45,026 nucleotides of DNA from Gammaproteobacteria bacterium (GTDB lineage Bacteria > Pseudomonadota > Gammaproteobacteria > Eutrophobiales > Eutrophobiaceae). The notes under the pieces are model-generated. The model was not told the origin of the DNA and made no database searches. It saw only the letters and a list, made by a program, of their open reading frames with translations. Every line of letters begins with the position of its first letter. Positions within the stretch are counted from its first letter, which is position 1. The DNA lies in NCBI GenBank assembly GCA_028281365.1, contig JANQJZ010000035.1:1-45026 (forward strand), in the 5' to 3' direction. A program made the position numbers and the translations under genes. This document shows, one piece after another, positions 15,840-26,147 of the stretch.

Positions 15840-18248
15840 ATGACTGAAGACACATTTACATTCCCCGTTTTACCATTACGTGATGTGGTGGTTTATCCGC
15901 ACATGGTTATTCCGTTGTTTGTAGGCCGGGAAAAATCCATTAAAGCACTCGACAGGGCTATGGAAGGTAATAAACAAATATTACTGGTTGCGCAAAAGAG
16001 TGCTGCTGAAGATGAACCGGGACAGGATGAAACTTATGATATAGGCACTCTGGCAAATATTCTGCAGTTATTAAAATTACCAGATGGAACAATAAAAGTT
16101 CTCGTTGAAGGTTCTGCCCGTGCCGGAATTAAAAGTTATTTTGAATCCGATGGAATGTTTGTCGCTGATGTAGAGTTACTCGAGCCGGGTGTAATAGATG
16201 AACAGGAAATGGATGTACATGCCCGTTCTGCCATGAACCAGTTTGAGCAATATGTAAAACTGAATAAAAAAGTCCCGCCCGAAATAATTTCTTCTTTGGC
16301 CAGTATAGACGACGCCAGCCGTCTGGCTGATACCATTGCAGCACATATGTCGATAAAAATAGAAGAAAAACAAAATGTTCTGGAAATTATCGATATCAAG
16401 GAACGGCTTGAACATTTAATCCACTTGATGGAATCCGAGATTGATCTTCTACAAGTAGAGAAACGTATTCGCGGCAGGGTCAAATCGCAAATGGAAAAAA
16501 GCCAGCGAGAGTATTACCTGAATGAGCAAATGAAGGCGATACAAAAAGAATTAGGTGAAATGGAAGATGTCCCGAATGAGATCGACGATCTGGCCGATAA
16601 AATTGAAAAAGTGGGTATGCATAAGGAAGCAAAGGAAAAAGCTGAATCAGAATTAAATAAACTGAAAATGATGTCGCCGATGTCTGCTGAAGCTACAGTC
16701 GTAAGAAACTATATCGATTGGCTTATCAGCGTTCCCTGGAAAAAACGCAGTAAAGTTTCGCAAGATATAGTGAAAGCAGAAGAGATACTTGAAGAAGATC
16801 ATTATGGTCTTGATAAGGTTAAAGAACGAATCCTGGAATATCTCGCAGTACAACAACGTGTGAAAAAAATGAAAGGTCCGATATTATGTTTGGTTGGGCC
16901 TCCGGGTGTAGGTAAAACTTCATTAGGTCGTTCCATTGCAAGAGCAACCAGTCGTAAATTTGTACGAATGTCGCTGGGTGGGGTTCGTGATGAAGCAGAA
17001 ATTCGTGGACACCGTCGCACCTATATTGGATCAATGCCAGGGAAAATTGTCCAGGGCATGTCAAAAGTAGGAAAGAAAAACCCGCTTTTTCTATTAGATG
17101 AAATTGATAAAATGGCAATGGATTTTCGTGGTGATCCTGCATCAGCATTACTGGAAGTCCTTGACCCTGAACAAAATAATAACTTTAACGATCATTATCT
17201 GGAAGTGGATTATGATTTATCAGAAGTTATGTTTGTGACGACAGCAAATAGCCTGAATATACCTCCACCGTTACTGGATCGAATGGAAGTTATTCGATTG
17301 TCAGGTTATACCGAGGACGAAAAAGTTAATATTGCTAAACGTTATCTTATTCCTAAACAATTAGAACGAAATGGACTGAAGGATGATGAGATAAAAATCC
17401 GGGATGCTGTTATCAGGGATATTATCCGTTATTACACGCGTGAGGCCGGTGTACGTAATCTGGAACGTGAAATTGCAAATATCTGTCGAAAGATCGTCAA
17501 GCAAATTTTACTTAAACCGACTGATAAGAGTGTCATTGTTACATCTAAAAAATTGGGAGAGTTACTTGGCGTCAAACGGTTCCGTTATGGGAAAGCAGAA
17601 GATGAAAACCGCATTGGCCAGGTAACAGGTCTGGCCTGGACAGAGGTCGGAGGCGAATTGCTTACGATTGAAGCGGCGATTGTCGATGGCAAGGGAAAAA
17701 TTACACGTACTGGTAAGTTAGGTGACGTAATGAAAGAATCAATCGAGGCCGCGATGACTGTCGTTAGAAGCCGAAGCAAAGTTCTGGGAATAGAACCAGA
17801 ATTTTACAAAGAACATGATTTTCATATCCATGTGCCTGAAGGGGCCACGCCAAAGGACGGGCCAAGTGCGGGTGTTGGGATGTGTACGGCACTTGTTTCT
17901 GCGTTATGTGAGATCCCGGTCCGTTCAGATGTTGCAATGACCGGAGAAATTACATTAAGAGGAGAAGTTTTACCGATTGGTGGACTAAAAGAAAAACTCC
18001 TGGCAGCACTTCGTGGCGGAATTGAAACGGTTCTAATTCCGCATGAAAATGATCGAGAATTAGCGGAGATACCGAAGAATATTAAACAGAATCTTGATAT
18101 AAAACCGGTCCGTTGGATAGATGAAGTGCTTGAAGTTGCATTAGAACAAATTCCAAAACCAATTACCAAAAGTAAGAAAGAATCTGATATAGTTAAATCG
18201 GATGAGGTCCGGGGCGAGAAAGAAAAAGATTTAATCAGGCCGCATTAA
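15840..18248 (+). CDS. lon: ATP-dependent Lon protease
   Basis: A homohexameric cytosolic AAA+ serine protease of about 802 residues that degrades misfolded and regulatory proteins. The N-terminal substrate domain begins [15 protein letters not shown]. Walker A is GPPGVGKTS near residue 356, and LLDEIDKM follows near 420. The C-terminal protease domain holds the catalytic Ser in [11 protein letters not shown] near 680 and the paired Lys in the [10 protein letters not shown] region near 722. I start at the ATG at 15840, since AGGA lies six bases before it; a TTG directly upstream is less likely. The C-terminal tail is Lys/Glu-rich and somewhat longer than in E. coli. Confidence 0.97.
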   Translation: MTEDTFTFPVLPLRDVVVYPHMVIPLFVGREKSIKALDRAMEGNKQILLVAQKSAAEDEPGQDETYDIGTLANILQLLKLPDGTIKVLVEGSARAGIKSYFESDGMFVADVELLEPGVIDEQEMDVHARSAMNQFEQYVKLNKKVPPEIISSLASIDDASRLADTIAAHMSIKIEEKQNVLEIIDIKERLEHLIHLMESEIDLLQVEKRIRGRVKSQMEKSQREYYLNEQMKAIQKELGEMEDVPNEIDDLADKIEKVGMHKEAKEKAESELNKLKMMSPMSAEATVVRNYIDWLISVPWKKRSKVSQDIVKAEEILEEDHYGLDKVKERILEYLAVQQRVKKMKGPILCLVGPPGVGKTSLGRSIARATSRKFVRMSLGGVRDEAEIRGHRRTYIGSMPGKIVQGMSKVGKKNPLFLLDEIDKMAMDFRGDPASALLEVLDPEQNNNFNDHYLEVDYDLSEVMFVTTANSLNIPPPLLDRMEVIRLSGYTEDEKVNIAKRYLIPKQLERNGLKDDEIKIRDAVIRDIIRYYTREAGVRNLEREIANICRKIVKQILLKPTDKSVIVTSKKLGELLGVKRFRYGKAEDENRIGQVTGLAWTEVGGELLTIEAAIVDGKGKITRTGKLGDVMKESIEAAMTVVRSRSKVLGIEPEFYKEHDFHIHVPEGATPKDGPSAGVGMCTALVSALCEIPVRSDVAMTGEITLRGEVLPIGGLKEKLLAALRGGIETVLIPHENDRELAEIPKNIKQNLDIKPVRWIDEVLEVALEQIPKPITKSKKESDIVKSDEVRGEKEKDLIRPH

Positions 18249-18286
18249 TTTTTTACTGAATATTTCTATTTCTTTGAAACCATTGC

Positions 18287-18315
18287 TTGACGCGCATTTC
18301 AGCACTTGGTATAAA
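18287..18315 (+). promoter_or_regulatory. Sigma70 promoter of the HU gene
   Basis: TTGACG (18287-18292) and TATAAA (18310-18315) are separated by 17 bases. It lies about 100 bases before the ATG, leaving an untranslated leader that ends in an AGGGGA ribosome-binding site. Confidence 0.7.
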
Positions 18316-18417
18316 TCCATCGCTATTAATTATGCAGATTAGTCAATCCAAGATTACCTCTCCAGTCTTTTATTAACTGTTCTAGAGGCTATTAATTTAA
18401 CAAGGGGAAATTTTATT

Positions 18418-18690
18418 ATGAATAAAGCTGAACTTATCGATGCTGTTGCAGACAGTGCTGATCTTTCCAAAGCTGCAGCAGGAAGAGCATTGGATGCCGC
18501 AATTGAAACAATAACAAAAGCCCTTAAGAAGGGAGACACAGTTACTTTAGTTGGATTTGGCACATTTTCAGTTCGTAAACGTAGTGCACGTACTGGAAGG
18601 AATCCAAGAACCGGTGAAGCAATTAAAATTAAGGCATCAAAAGTACCAGGCTTTAAGGCTGGAAAAGCACTCAAGGATGCCATAAACTAG
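18418..18690 (+). CDS. hupB: DNA-binding protein HU-beta
   Basis: A 90-residue nucleoid protein that dimerises and bends DNA. The family signature lies in the arm region: [21 protein letters not shown] at about residues 46-66, ending in the Pro-containing RNPRTGE arm tip that intercalates in DNA. The C-terminus [15 protein letters not shown] is typical. It has its own promoter and strong ribosome-binding site, yet keeps the conserved place after lon. Confidence 0.97.
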   Translation: MNKAELIDAVADSADLSKAAAGRALDAAIETITKALKKGDTVTLVGFGTFSVRKRSARTGRNPRTGEAIKIKASKVPGFKAGKALKDAIN

Positions 18691-18702
18691 CGCGCCTCCT
18701 TG

Positions 18703-18778
18703 GGGTGCTTAGCTCAGTTGGGAGAGCGACGCCCTTACAAGGCGTAGGTCGGGGGTTCGAACCCCTCAGCACCCACCA
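18703..18778 (+). tRNA. tRNA-Val (anticodon UAC)
   Basis: A 76-base tRNA with acceptor GGGTGCT/AGCACCC and ACCA. The anticodon stem ACGCC/GGCGT surrounds CTTACAA, giving TAC. It starts only 12 bases after the hupB stop, so it may be partly read from the hupB promoter. Confidence 0.95.
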
Positions 18779-18790
18779 GAACTCATACCC

Positions 18791-18867
18791 GGAGTGGTAG
18801 TTCAGTTGGTTAGAATACCGGCCTGTCACGCCGGGGGTCGCGGGTTCGAGTCCCGGCCACTCCGCCA
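18791..18867 (+). tRNA. tRNA-Asp (anticodon GUC)
   Basis: A 77-base tRNA with acceptor GGAGTGG/CCACTCC, discriminator G and CCA. The anticodon stem CCGGC/GCCGG surrounds CTGTCAC, giving GTC. It lies 12 bases after tRNA-Val and is followed by a hairpin terminator. Confidence 0.95.
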
Positions 18868-18883
18868 ACTATAAATTAGAAAG

Positions 18884-18920
18884 CGGGCGTATCCTTTATA
18901 GATACGCCCGTATTTAATTG
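18884..18920 (+). terminator. Hairpin terminator after tRNA-Asp
   Basis: A perfect 10-bp stem, CGGGCGTATC (18884-18893) with GATACGCCCG (18901-18910), has a seven-base loop and is followed by TATTTAATTG, a modest T-rich tail. Confidence 0.7.
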
Positions 18921-18953
18921 CAAAATAAGAAAGTTTTAAATTAGTAATTACAT

Positions 18954-20861
18954 ATGTTAACTACGATTAGAGACAAAGCTACAGGTTGGGTTGCCGGAAT
19001 AATTGTCGGCGCACTTATAATTTCTTTTGCCTTTTGGGGTGTCAGTTTTTATTTTGGACAGGGTAGTGATGTCAATGTTGCTTCAGTTAATGGTACGGAT
19101 ATTAAATTACAAACCTATCAACGTTCTTTTTACAATATACGAAAGCAAATGCAATCTATTTTTGGAGATGATCTTTCGGCTGAAGAAGATGAAGTAATAA
19201 AAGATCAAACAATTCAAAAATTAATTAATACTGAAATTATTAACCAATTTGTTATGGACAGTGGTTTACGTGTTACTGATGCCAGGGTTATTGAAACAAT
19301 AAAGAACCTGGAATTATTTAAGGATGAAGATGGTTTTGACCGAACAAAATATGAACGTGGTATAAACAGTTTGGGCATGGATCCGGTTTTCTTTGAAGCA
19401 CAACTGCGTATGGATTTATTATCTGAACAGTTACAAGCGGGCCTTGCAGAAAGTGTTTTTGTTATCGACACGGAATTAAATGGTGTTATCCGTTTGAAAC
19501 TCCAGTCACGGGATATCAGTTATACGATTCTGGAAGTAGATAATTACATTGAAGATGGCGAGATTGATGAAGCTGATATTGAGTCATTTTATAAAGCAAA
19601 TCCACAAGATTATGCCGAGCCTGAAAAAGTAAAAATCGCCTATCTTGAACTTGATGTTGACGAAATGGCAAAAGACATTGAGGCCAATGAAGAGGAGTTA
19701 CGCACTTATTATCAGGACAATAAGGAAAAATACGATGTCACTGAACAACGTTCAGTTACCAAGTTATTTGTAAAGACGGGTGAAGAAGCAACAGAAGATG
19801 ATAAAACCAAAGCGAAGACAACCATTGATTCTGCAATGAAATTGGCTGAAGAAGGAAAAGATTTTGAAGAAATAATAGAAACCTTTAACAAAGACGGGAA
19901 AGGTTTGCTGGAGTTTAGTGAACATGCTTTTATGGCAAAAGGAATTTTGGAAAAGGAAGTTGATGAATTTCTTTTTAATTCAGATGAAGATGCAATTAGT
20001 GGAATAATTGAAACCAAGAAGGGCTTTAATATCGTCAAGGTTGGTGAGATTCGTGGCGGACCAAAAAATATCTATGAAAATTCTGCCGAACAGGTTGAAA
20101 AAGATTACAAATACTCACAGGCTGAATTACAATATTTTGAATTAGCAGATCAATTGACAACTTTGGCTTATGAACACTCGGATAATCTGGAGATTGCTGC
20201 TGAAGCAATTGATCATAAGATTGTAGAAACTGATTATTTTAGTCGTGATCAGGAATTAGACGGTGTCTTGGCTAATCCCGCGATAATTTCCAACAGTTTT
20301 AATCCCGAATTAATCAGTTCTCAACAGAATAGTGATGCTATTGAATTATCCGACAATCATATTGTTGTGCTTAGAGTTTTGGAGCATAAAGTTGCTACCA
20401 CAAAACCTTTAAATGAAGTAAGAGACCAGGTTATATCTGATATAAGGGACAAAAATGCGAAAGCACATGTAAAGCAAATAGGGGATGCAATAGTTGAAAA
20501 ATTGAATTCAGGTTCTTCAACAGATGATGTTGCCAGCGAATACAATGTTGAATGGTCATTTGCTGAAAAAGTTAATCGCAATGATGTAAATGTTAATAGG
20601 GCGGTGTTACGAGAGGCATTTCGCCTGGGTAAGTCAGATGGCCAGTCTGCCTTGATCTCAGGTCAGGTTTTAGGAAGTGGCGATTATGCTGTTGTTATGG
20701 TTACGGCAGAATATGATGGTCAACTTGATAATGAAGATAAAGGGGTAGAAAATGCAACCGATCTGGAACTACGCCGTGCTCGCAGTAGTTATGAATGGGA
20801 AGCATTTCTAAATAACGCAAGGGATAGTGCGGATGTCAGTATTTACGAAGATAATATATAA
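18954..20861 (+). CDS. ppiD: PpiD-type SurA_N/parvulin periplasmic folding factor
   Basis: A 635-residue protein with one N-terminal membrane segment at about residues 12-34 (WVAGIIVGALIISFAFWG) and a long periplasmic part. It has a SurA-like N-terminal chaperone domain, a parvulin-like domain at about 260-370 (SVTKLFVKTGEEA, FDRDG-like stretch and GFNIVKVGEI), and a C-terminal chaperone region. PpiD sits near the Sec translocon and helps proteins leaving it. Placement after hupB and the tRNAs is the common gammaproteobacterial order. It converges on the symporter gene with a gap of four bases. Confidence 0.93.
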   Translation: MLTTIRDKATGWVAGIIVGALIISFAFWGVSFYFGQGSDVNVASVNGTDIKLQTYQRSFYNIRKQMQSIFGDDLSAEEDEVIKDQTIQKLINTEIINQFVMDSGLRVTDARVIETIKNLELFKDEDGFDRTKYERGINSLGMDPVFFEAQLRMDLLSEQLQAGLAESVFVIDTELNGVIRLKLQSRDISYTILEVDNYIEDGEIDEADIESFYKANPQDYAEPEKVKIAYLELDVDEMAKDIEANEEELRTYYQDNKEKYDVTEQRSVTKLFVKTGEEATEDDKTKAKTTIDSAMKLAEEGKDFEEIIETFNKDGKGLLEFSEHAFMAKGILEKEVDEFLFNSDEDAISGIIETKKGFNIVKVGEIRGGPKNIYENSAEQVEKDYKYSQAELQYFELADQLTTLAYEHSDNLEIAAEAIDHKIVETDYFSRDQELDGVLANPAIISNSFNPELISSQQNSDAIELSDNHIVVLRVLEHKVATTKPLNEVRDQVISDIRDKNAKAHVKQIGDAIVEKLNSGSSTDDVASEYNVEWSFAEKVNRNDVNVNRAVLREAFRLGKSDGQSALISGQVLGSGDYAVVMVTAEYDGQLDNEDKGVENATDLELRRARSSYEWEAFLNNARDSADVSIYEDNI

Positions 20862-20865
20862 CGAA

Positions 20866-22080
20866 TTAATTATCATTTTTTGGTAGGAAAGGTTCAATAA
20901 CAGCTGCTCCTACACTATCTCCCCAGACATTAACGGTTGTTCTAAAACGATCTAACAGCCAGTCTACCGCTAATATCAGACCAATACCCTCAACCGGTAG
21001 ATTCACAGCACTTAGCACTATCAACATTGTTACCAAACCTGCTTGTGGTATACCAGCTGCCCCGATTGCCGCTAAAGTTGCCGTAATAAAAATAATTATC
21101 TGCTCCGTGATGCCCATAGAATGGGCATAAGCCTGGGCAATAAACATTACTGCCACTGATTCATACAATGCCGTCCCGTCCATATTGATTGTTGCACCAA
21201 TCGGTAATACAAATTTTACAGATCGTTTATCTACCCCGGCCTCAATAGCACATTCCATAGTCAATGGCAGGGTAGCGGATGAACTTGCTGTACCGAATGC
21301 AGTAAATAGCGCGCGTAATAACTTGGTTAAATAGGCTCGCCCACGTTTGGTAAATACAATCAGAACAATAAAAAGTAATATGAAATGGATAGCTAATCCG
21401 AGAATAACAGTAAAAAAATAGCTCCCAACAGCAATAAGTTCACTTTTTATTGCTGTCCCACCACCTGCTTTTCCGAATTGTCCGGCAATCAGGGCGAAAA
21501 TACCTATTGGAGCAAAATACATGACCCATATTACAAGTTTCATCATCACTTCGTTCAGGCCATCAAAAAACTGGATAATAGTCCTGTTTTTTTCACCAAT
21601 GGTGGTCAATGCGGCTGCAAACAATAAACAAAAAACAATCAGTGGAAGGAGTTGCGTATTAGCTGCAGCAGTAATAATGTTTGGTGTAATTAATGACTTT
21701 ATAATATCAACAATGCCGGTATTACCTTTACTCGATACTGATTCAGGAACTTTATCGCTAAGTTGTTCAACACCAACACCTGGCTGAATAAGGTTTACAA
21801 CAACCAGTCCAATAAAGACAGCAGAGGCTGTGGTTAACGCATAATAAAGAATAGTAAAACCACCAACCTTACCAAGTTTACGAATATCGCCTAATGAAGT
21901 AACACCGCTAATAACCGCAGCAACAATCAAGGGGATGATCATCATCTTTAATGCATCAAGGAATAAATCACCAATCCAGGCAACAGATAGCATGGCAGGT
22001 CCAAATAACCAGCCGCAGACTATGCCTGCGATAGCACCAAGCAGGATCCCGATAACCAGTTTGTTTTCACGAATAGACAC
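20866..22080 (-). CDS. Dicarboxylate/amino acid:cation symporter (DAACS family)
   Basis: An inner-membrane secondary transporter of about 404 residues, related to GltP and DctA. Family marks are the serine-rich re-entrant loop TASSSATLPLTMEC near residue 265 and NMDGTALYESVAVMFIAQ near 300, followed by GAAGIPQAGLVTML near 347. Residues Asp and Asn of the substrate site are near VDWLLDRFRTTVNVWGD at 376. I chose the GTG at 22080 (VSIRENKLVIG) because homologues start there; an ATG at 22140 would overlap fabI by 31 bases with non-family sequence. Substrate (glutamate, aspartate or C4-dicarboxylates) is not decidable. Confidence 0.9.
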   Translation of the reverse strand: MSIRENKLVIGILLGAIAGIVCGWLFGPAMLSVAWIGDLFLDALKMMIIPLIVAAVISGVTSLGDIRKLGKVGGFTILYYALTTASAVFIGLVVVNLIQPGVGVEQLSDKVPESVSSKGNTGIVDIIKSLITPNIITAAANTQLLPLIVFCLLFAAALTTIGEKNRTIIQFFDGLNEVMMKLVIWVMYFAPIGIFALIAGQFGKAGGGTAIKSELIAVGSYFFTVILGLAIHFILLFIVLIVFTKRGRAYLTKLLRALFTAFGTASSSATLPLTMECAIEAGVDKRSVKFVLPIGATINMDGTALYESVAVMFIAQAYAHSMGITEQIIIFITATLAAIGAAGIPQAGLVTMLIVLSAVNLPVEGIGLILAVDWLLDRFRTTVNVWGDSVGAAVIEPFLPKNDN

Positions 22081-22109
22081 GTGCTGGACAATAATTGGTG
22101 AATAAAAAG

Positions 22110-22886
22110 TTATGTAGTACCAATTGAATTGTAACCACAATCAACATAGGTGATTTCACCAGTAACAGCAGAGGCATAATCCGAACATAAAAATGCTGCA
22201 ACGTTACCGACTTCTTCGATTGTGACGTTTCTTCTTAGTGGCGATGATTTTTCAACCTGATTGAGAAAGTCACGCAGTCCACTAATTCCTGATGCTGCCA
22301 AGGTTTTAATAGGGCCTGCAGATATCGCATTGACACGAATACCCTCTGGTCCGAGGCTTGATGCCATGTAGCGGACATTAGCTTCAAGGCTCGCCTTTGC
22401 GACGCCCATCACATTGTAGTTGGGCATAGCACGTACTGCACCGATATAGCTTAGTGTCAACATCGCACCATTTCGTCCCTTCATCATTTCTCGTGCAGCG
22501 TCGCCCAATGCTGAAAAGCTATAGGAACTGATTTCGTGCGCGGTGAGAAACCCTTCCCGGGTCACATTCTCCAGGTACTCGCCATCCAATTGTTCCTTGG
22601 GTGCGAATGCGACTGAATGGACCAAAATGTCCAGACTGTCCCAATAATTGTCGAGGTGATGAAAAACCGACTGAATTTGTTCGTCATCAGCGACATCACA
22701 GGGTACAGTGATCTCGGAATTGACTTCTGCAGCAAATTTTTCAACGCGTCCGCGTAATTTGTCATTTTGGTAGGTAAAGGCCAATTCTGCACCTTCACGA
22801 CGCATTGCTTGAGCAATTCCCCAGGCAATAGAACGATTGCTGGCTACCCCGACTATGAGGGCGCGTTTATTATCAAGTAAACCCAT
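22110..22886 (-). CDS. fabI: Enoyl-[acyl-carrier-protein] reductase (NADH), FabI type
   Basis: A cytosolic enzyme of 258 residues that reduces trans-2-enoyl-ACP in the last step of each fatty-acid elongation round. The short-chain-dehydrogenase fold carries the atypical nucleotide motif [13 protein letters not shown] near residue 13. The FabI active-site residues are Tyr147, Tyr157 and Lys164 in the [19 protein letters not shown] region, very close to the E. coli enzyme. A strong GAAGGAAAA ribosome-binding site precedes the ATG. It is divergent from the peptide-transporter operon. Confidence 0.97.
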   Translation of the reverse strand: MGLLDNKRALIVGVASNRSIAWGIAQAMRREGAELAFTYQNDKLRGRVEKFAAEVNSEITVPCDVADDEQIQSVFHHLDNYWDSLDILVHSVAFAPKEQLDGEYLENVTREGFLTAHEISSYSFSALGDAAREMMKGRNGAMLTLSYIGAVRAMPNYNVMGVAKASLEANVRYMASSLGPEGIRVNAISAGPIKTLAASGISGLRDFLNQVEKSSPLRRNVTIEEVGNVAAFLCSDYASAVTGEITYVDCGYNSIGTT

Positions 22887-22975
22887 CTAATTTTCCTTCT
22901 AATATTGTTATTTGAATCTTTTTATCCTTTTAATATCAAAGTGTACAGAAAAACGCCCATGTTTATAATGTACTT

Positions 22976-25165
22976 GTGACGACAATACTGATAAAAATAA
23001 TAAATCGATTCAAGCTGGTTTCCCAAAATATACAGTTTATCCTGATTGGCCTGTTTTTCCTTTGTACTGCATGTGAACAATCGGCATGGAATAACCCCTA
23101 TCCTGATTCGGATTCCGATAAAAGTATCTATTATGATTCGTTTAGTGAGCGTCCCAAGCATTTGGATCCGGCTTCATCGTATTCTGAAAATGAAGCGGTA
23201 ATTATCGGGCAAATATATGAACCACCACTACAGTATCACTTTCTTAAACGCCCATATGAATTAATCCCGTTATCAGCAATAGAATTACCGCAAGCTATCT
23301 ATCTCGATGCAGACGCTAATGAACTTCCCGCTGATGCTGCGAATGAAGATGTTAAGCAGACCATTTATCGAATTTCTATTAAGCCAGGTATTCGTTATCA
23401 ACCACATCCTGCTTTTGCGAAAAATGACTCTGGAAAATATGTTTACCACAGTTTAGATAAAAATGATTTGCGTGATATTAATGTACTCTCTGATTTTGTT
23501 GAATCAGGAACACGAGAACTGGTTGCAGAAGATTTTGTTTATCAAATAAAACGTCTGGTTAAACCCGGTATCCATTCACCGTTAGCTGGTTTTATGTCCA
23601 AGTATATAAGTGGCTTGCATGAGCTGGGAAAAAAATTGCAGGCTACTGCAAAAGATAAAAAAGAATTTATTGATCTGCGTGAATATCCGTTTATCGGTGC
23701 AGAGGTGATTGATCGTTATACTTATGAAATCAGATTGAATCAAAAGTATCCGCAGTTTATTTACTGGTTATCGATGTATTTTTTTTCACCGGTGCCATGG
23801 GAAGTTGATTTGTTTTATTCGCAGCCCGGTATGAAAGAAAAGAATATCACGCTTGATTGGTACCCGGTCGGCACGGGTCCCTATATGTTAACAGCGAATA
23901 ATCCAAATCGGCATATGATCCTGGAACGAAATCCTAATTATTATGGTGCAAGTTATCCTGAAACAGGAGAGACCAGTGATCAGGAACAAGGATTTTTGGA
24001 TATGGCAGGACAGACTATGCCGTTTATCGATATGGCCTATTACAGTCTGGAAAAAGAAGCGATACCGGAATGGAATAAGTTTCTTCAAGGGTATTTCGAT
24101 ACGTCAGGTATCCTGTCGGATAGTTTTGATCAGGCGATTCAATTTGGTGATAGTGGTGATCCTGAATTAACGCCTGTAATGAAAGAAAAGGACATAAAGT
24201 TACTCACTGCTATCAGACCCTCCACCTATTACATGGGTTTTAATATGAAAGATAAGGTCGTCGGTGGTGATAGTGAAAGAGCGAGACTGTTAAGAAGAGC
24301 AATATCCATTGCCGTTGACTATGAAGAATTTATATCGATATTTGCCAATGGACGAGGTATTCCGGCACAGGGACCTTTGCCACCGGGTATATTTGGTTAT
24401 GTTGAAGGTGAGGCGGGAGTTAACCCTTACGTTTATGATTGGGTAAACGGCAAACCAAAACGTAAATCGATCGAAGATGCAAAACAAACCCTGGCCGAAG
24501 CGGGTTATCCTGATGGACGTGATAGTGAAACTGGAGAACCTTTGGTGCTCTATTTTGATACGGTTACTGCAGGGGCAGGAAGCAAATCAGTATTAAATTG
24601 GTATCGTAAACAATTTGAAAAGTTAAACATTCAATTTGTTATTCGTGCAACCGATTACAATCGTTTTCAGGAAAAGGTGCGAAAGGGAACCGCACAAATC
24701 TATAGCTGGGGCTGGAATGCAGATTATCCTGATCCGGAAAACTTTATGTTCCTGCTCTATGGACCTAATGCCAAGGTCGAAACCAGCGGTGAAAATGCCT
24801 CGAATTACCAGAATGCAGAATTTGATGAACTGTTTATAAAAATGAAAGCATTACCGAATGGTCCCAGGAGACAAGAAATCATTGATCAAATGCTGGAAAT
24901 AGCACGATTTGATTCACCCTGGTTATGGGGATTTCATCCGAAAGCCTATTCGTTGTATCACGCATGGTACGGTAATGCGAAACCGAATCTTATGGCGCGC
25001 AATACACTTAAATATAAAACGATTGATGCGAAACTTAGAAAACAAAAACGATTAGAGTGGAACAAGCCTGTCATTATGCCCGTCGTGATCGTACTTGTCT
25101 TTCTTCTAATAAGCACGATTCCAGCGATGGTGACTTATCGACGTCGACAACAGGGTAAGGTCTGA
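22976..25165 (+). CDS. Peptide ABC transporter substrate-binding protein (SBP family 5) with a C-terminal membrane anchor
   Basis: An extracytoplasmic solute-binding protein of 729 residues, much longer than OppA/DppA (about 540). A GTG start gives an N-terminal hydrophobic segment ending FFLCTAC; Cys33 could be lipidated, though Cys at -3 is unusual. The family-5 fold is shown by DWYPVGTGPYMLTANNPN, YYMGFNMKD, RRAISIAVDYEEF and YSWGWNADYPDPENF. At the C-terminus a hydrophobic stretch (about 700-720) followed by TYRRRQQ suggests a second anchor. First gene of the operon; its stop overlaps the next start by one base. Likely substrate: peptides or peptide-like molecules. Confidence 0.88.
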   Translation: MTTILIKIINRFKLVSQNIQFILIGLFFLCTACEQSAWNNPYPDSDSDKSIYYDSFSERPKHLDPASSYSENEAVIIGQIYEPPLQYHFLKRPYELIPLSAIELPQAIYLDADANELPADAANEDVKQTIYRISIKPGIRYQPHPAFAKNDSGKYVYHSLDKNDLRDINVLSDFVESGTRELVAEDFVYQIKRLVKPGIHSPLAGFMSKYISGLHELGKKLQATAKDKKEFIDLREYPFIGAEVIDRYTYEIRLNQKYPQFIYWLSMYFFSPVPWEVDLFYSQPGMKEKNITLDWYPVGTGPYMLTANNPNRHMILERNPNYYGASYPETGETSDQEQGFLDMAGQTMPFIDMAYYSLEKEAIPEWNKFLQGYFDTSGILSDSFDQAIQFGDSGDPELTPVMKEKDIKLLTAIRPSTYYMGFNMKDKVVGGDSERARLLRRAISIAVDYEEFISIFANGRGIPAQGPLPPGIFGYVEGEAGVNPYVYDWVNGKPKRKSIEDAKQTLAEAGYPDGRDSETGEPLVLYFDTVTAGAGSKSVLNWYRKQFEKLNIQFVIRATDYNRFQEKVRKGTAQIYSWGWNADYPDPENFMFLLYGPNAKVETSGENASNYQNAEFDELFIKMKALPNGPRRQEIIDQMLEIARFDSPWLWGFHPKAYSLYHAWYGNAKPNLMARNTLKYKTIDAKLRKQKRLEWNKPVIMPVVIVLVFLLISTIPAMVTYRRRQQGKV

Positions 25166-26145
25166 TGTTTGCCTATATTATTAGAAGAGTTCTCTATGCT
25201 ATTCCTATATTGATAGGCGTTAATATCATTACCTTTGTTTTATTTTTCGTTGTGAACTCCCCGGATGATATGGCGCGCTTACATCTGGGTGATAAATACG
25301 TCACACCTGAAGCTATTGTTAAATGGAAGACGGAAAGAGGTTATGAGAAACCATTGTTCTGGAATAGTGATAAAACGGGACTGGAAAAATTTAGCGATAC
25401 AATCTTTTTTGATAATTCAGTTAAGTTATTCGCCTTTAATTTCGGGCAATCCGATAGTGGCCGCGATATCGGTTATGACATCCAACAGCGTATGTGGCCA
25501 AGTCTTGCCATTGCTGTTCCGGTAATGTTGCTTGGTTTACTGATAAACATCAGTTTTGCCCTACTGGTTGCTTTCTTTCGTGCAACTTATATCGATATCT
25601 GGGGCGTTGTTATCTGCGTTATTATGATGTCTATTTCCGGACTGTTTTATATTATTGGCGGCCAGTTTGTTATTAGTAAATTATTACATCTCGTTCCCAT
25701 ATCAGGCTATGACACTGGTCTTGAAGCAATAAAATTTTTGATACTCCCTGTAATTGTCGGAGTTATAGGCGGTATTGGTAGTGGTACACGTTGGTATCGG
25801 ACGATCTTTCTTGAAGAAATCAATAAAGATTATGTCCGGACGGCACGTGCAAAAGGTTTAACTGAACTGACAGTTCATTACCGGCATGTATTACAAAATG
25901 CATTAATCCCGATATTAACCGGTGTTGTTGTCGTATTACCGCTGTTATTTATGGGAAGCCTTATTACAGAATCTTTTTTCAGTATTCCAGGTCTGGGAAG
26001 TTATACCATTGATGCGATAAATAGACAGGACTTTGCCATTGTGCGCTCGATGGTATTCCTTGGTTCTGTACTTTACATCATCGGTTTAATTCTGACGGAT
26101 ATTTCATATACGCTTGTTGACCCTCGCGTCAGATTGGAGTCTTAA
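25165..26145 (+). CDS. Peptide ABC transporter permease, DppB/YejB type
   Basis: An inner-membrane permease of 326 residues with about six transmembrane segments. It begins MFAYIIRRVLYAIPILIGVNII, the usual family start. The cytoplasmic coupling loop lies near residue 230: YVRTARAKGLTELTVHYRHVLQNAL, with the EAA-type motif followed by ALIPILTG. The gene lies between the binding protein and the second permease with overlaps or gaps of no more than two bases. It resembles YejB in having an extended periplasmic loop after the first helix. Confidence 0.9.
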   Translation: MFAYIIRRVLYAIPILIGVNIITFVLFFVVNSPDDMARLHLGDKYVTPEAIVKWKTERGYEKPLFWNSDKTGLEKFSDTIFFDNSVKLFAFNFGQSDSGRDIGYDIQQRMWPSLAIAVPVMLLGLLINISFALLVAFFRATYIDIWGVVICVIMMSISGLFYIIGGQFVISKLLHLVPISGYDTGLEAIKFLILPVIVGVIGGIGSGTRWYRTIFLEEINKDYVRTARAKGLTELTVHYRHVLQNALIPILTGVVVVLPLLFMGSLITESFFSIPGLGSYTIDAINRQDFAIVRSMVFLGSVLYIIGLILTDISYTLVDPRVRLES

Positions 26146-26147
26146 TC

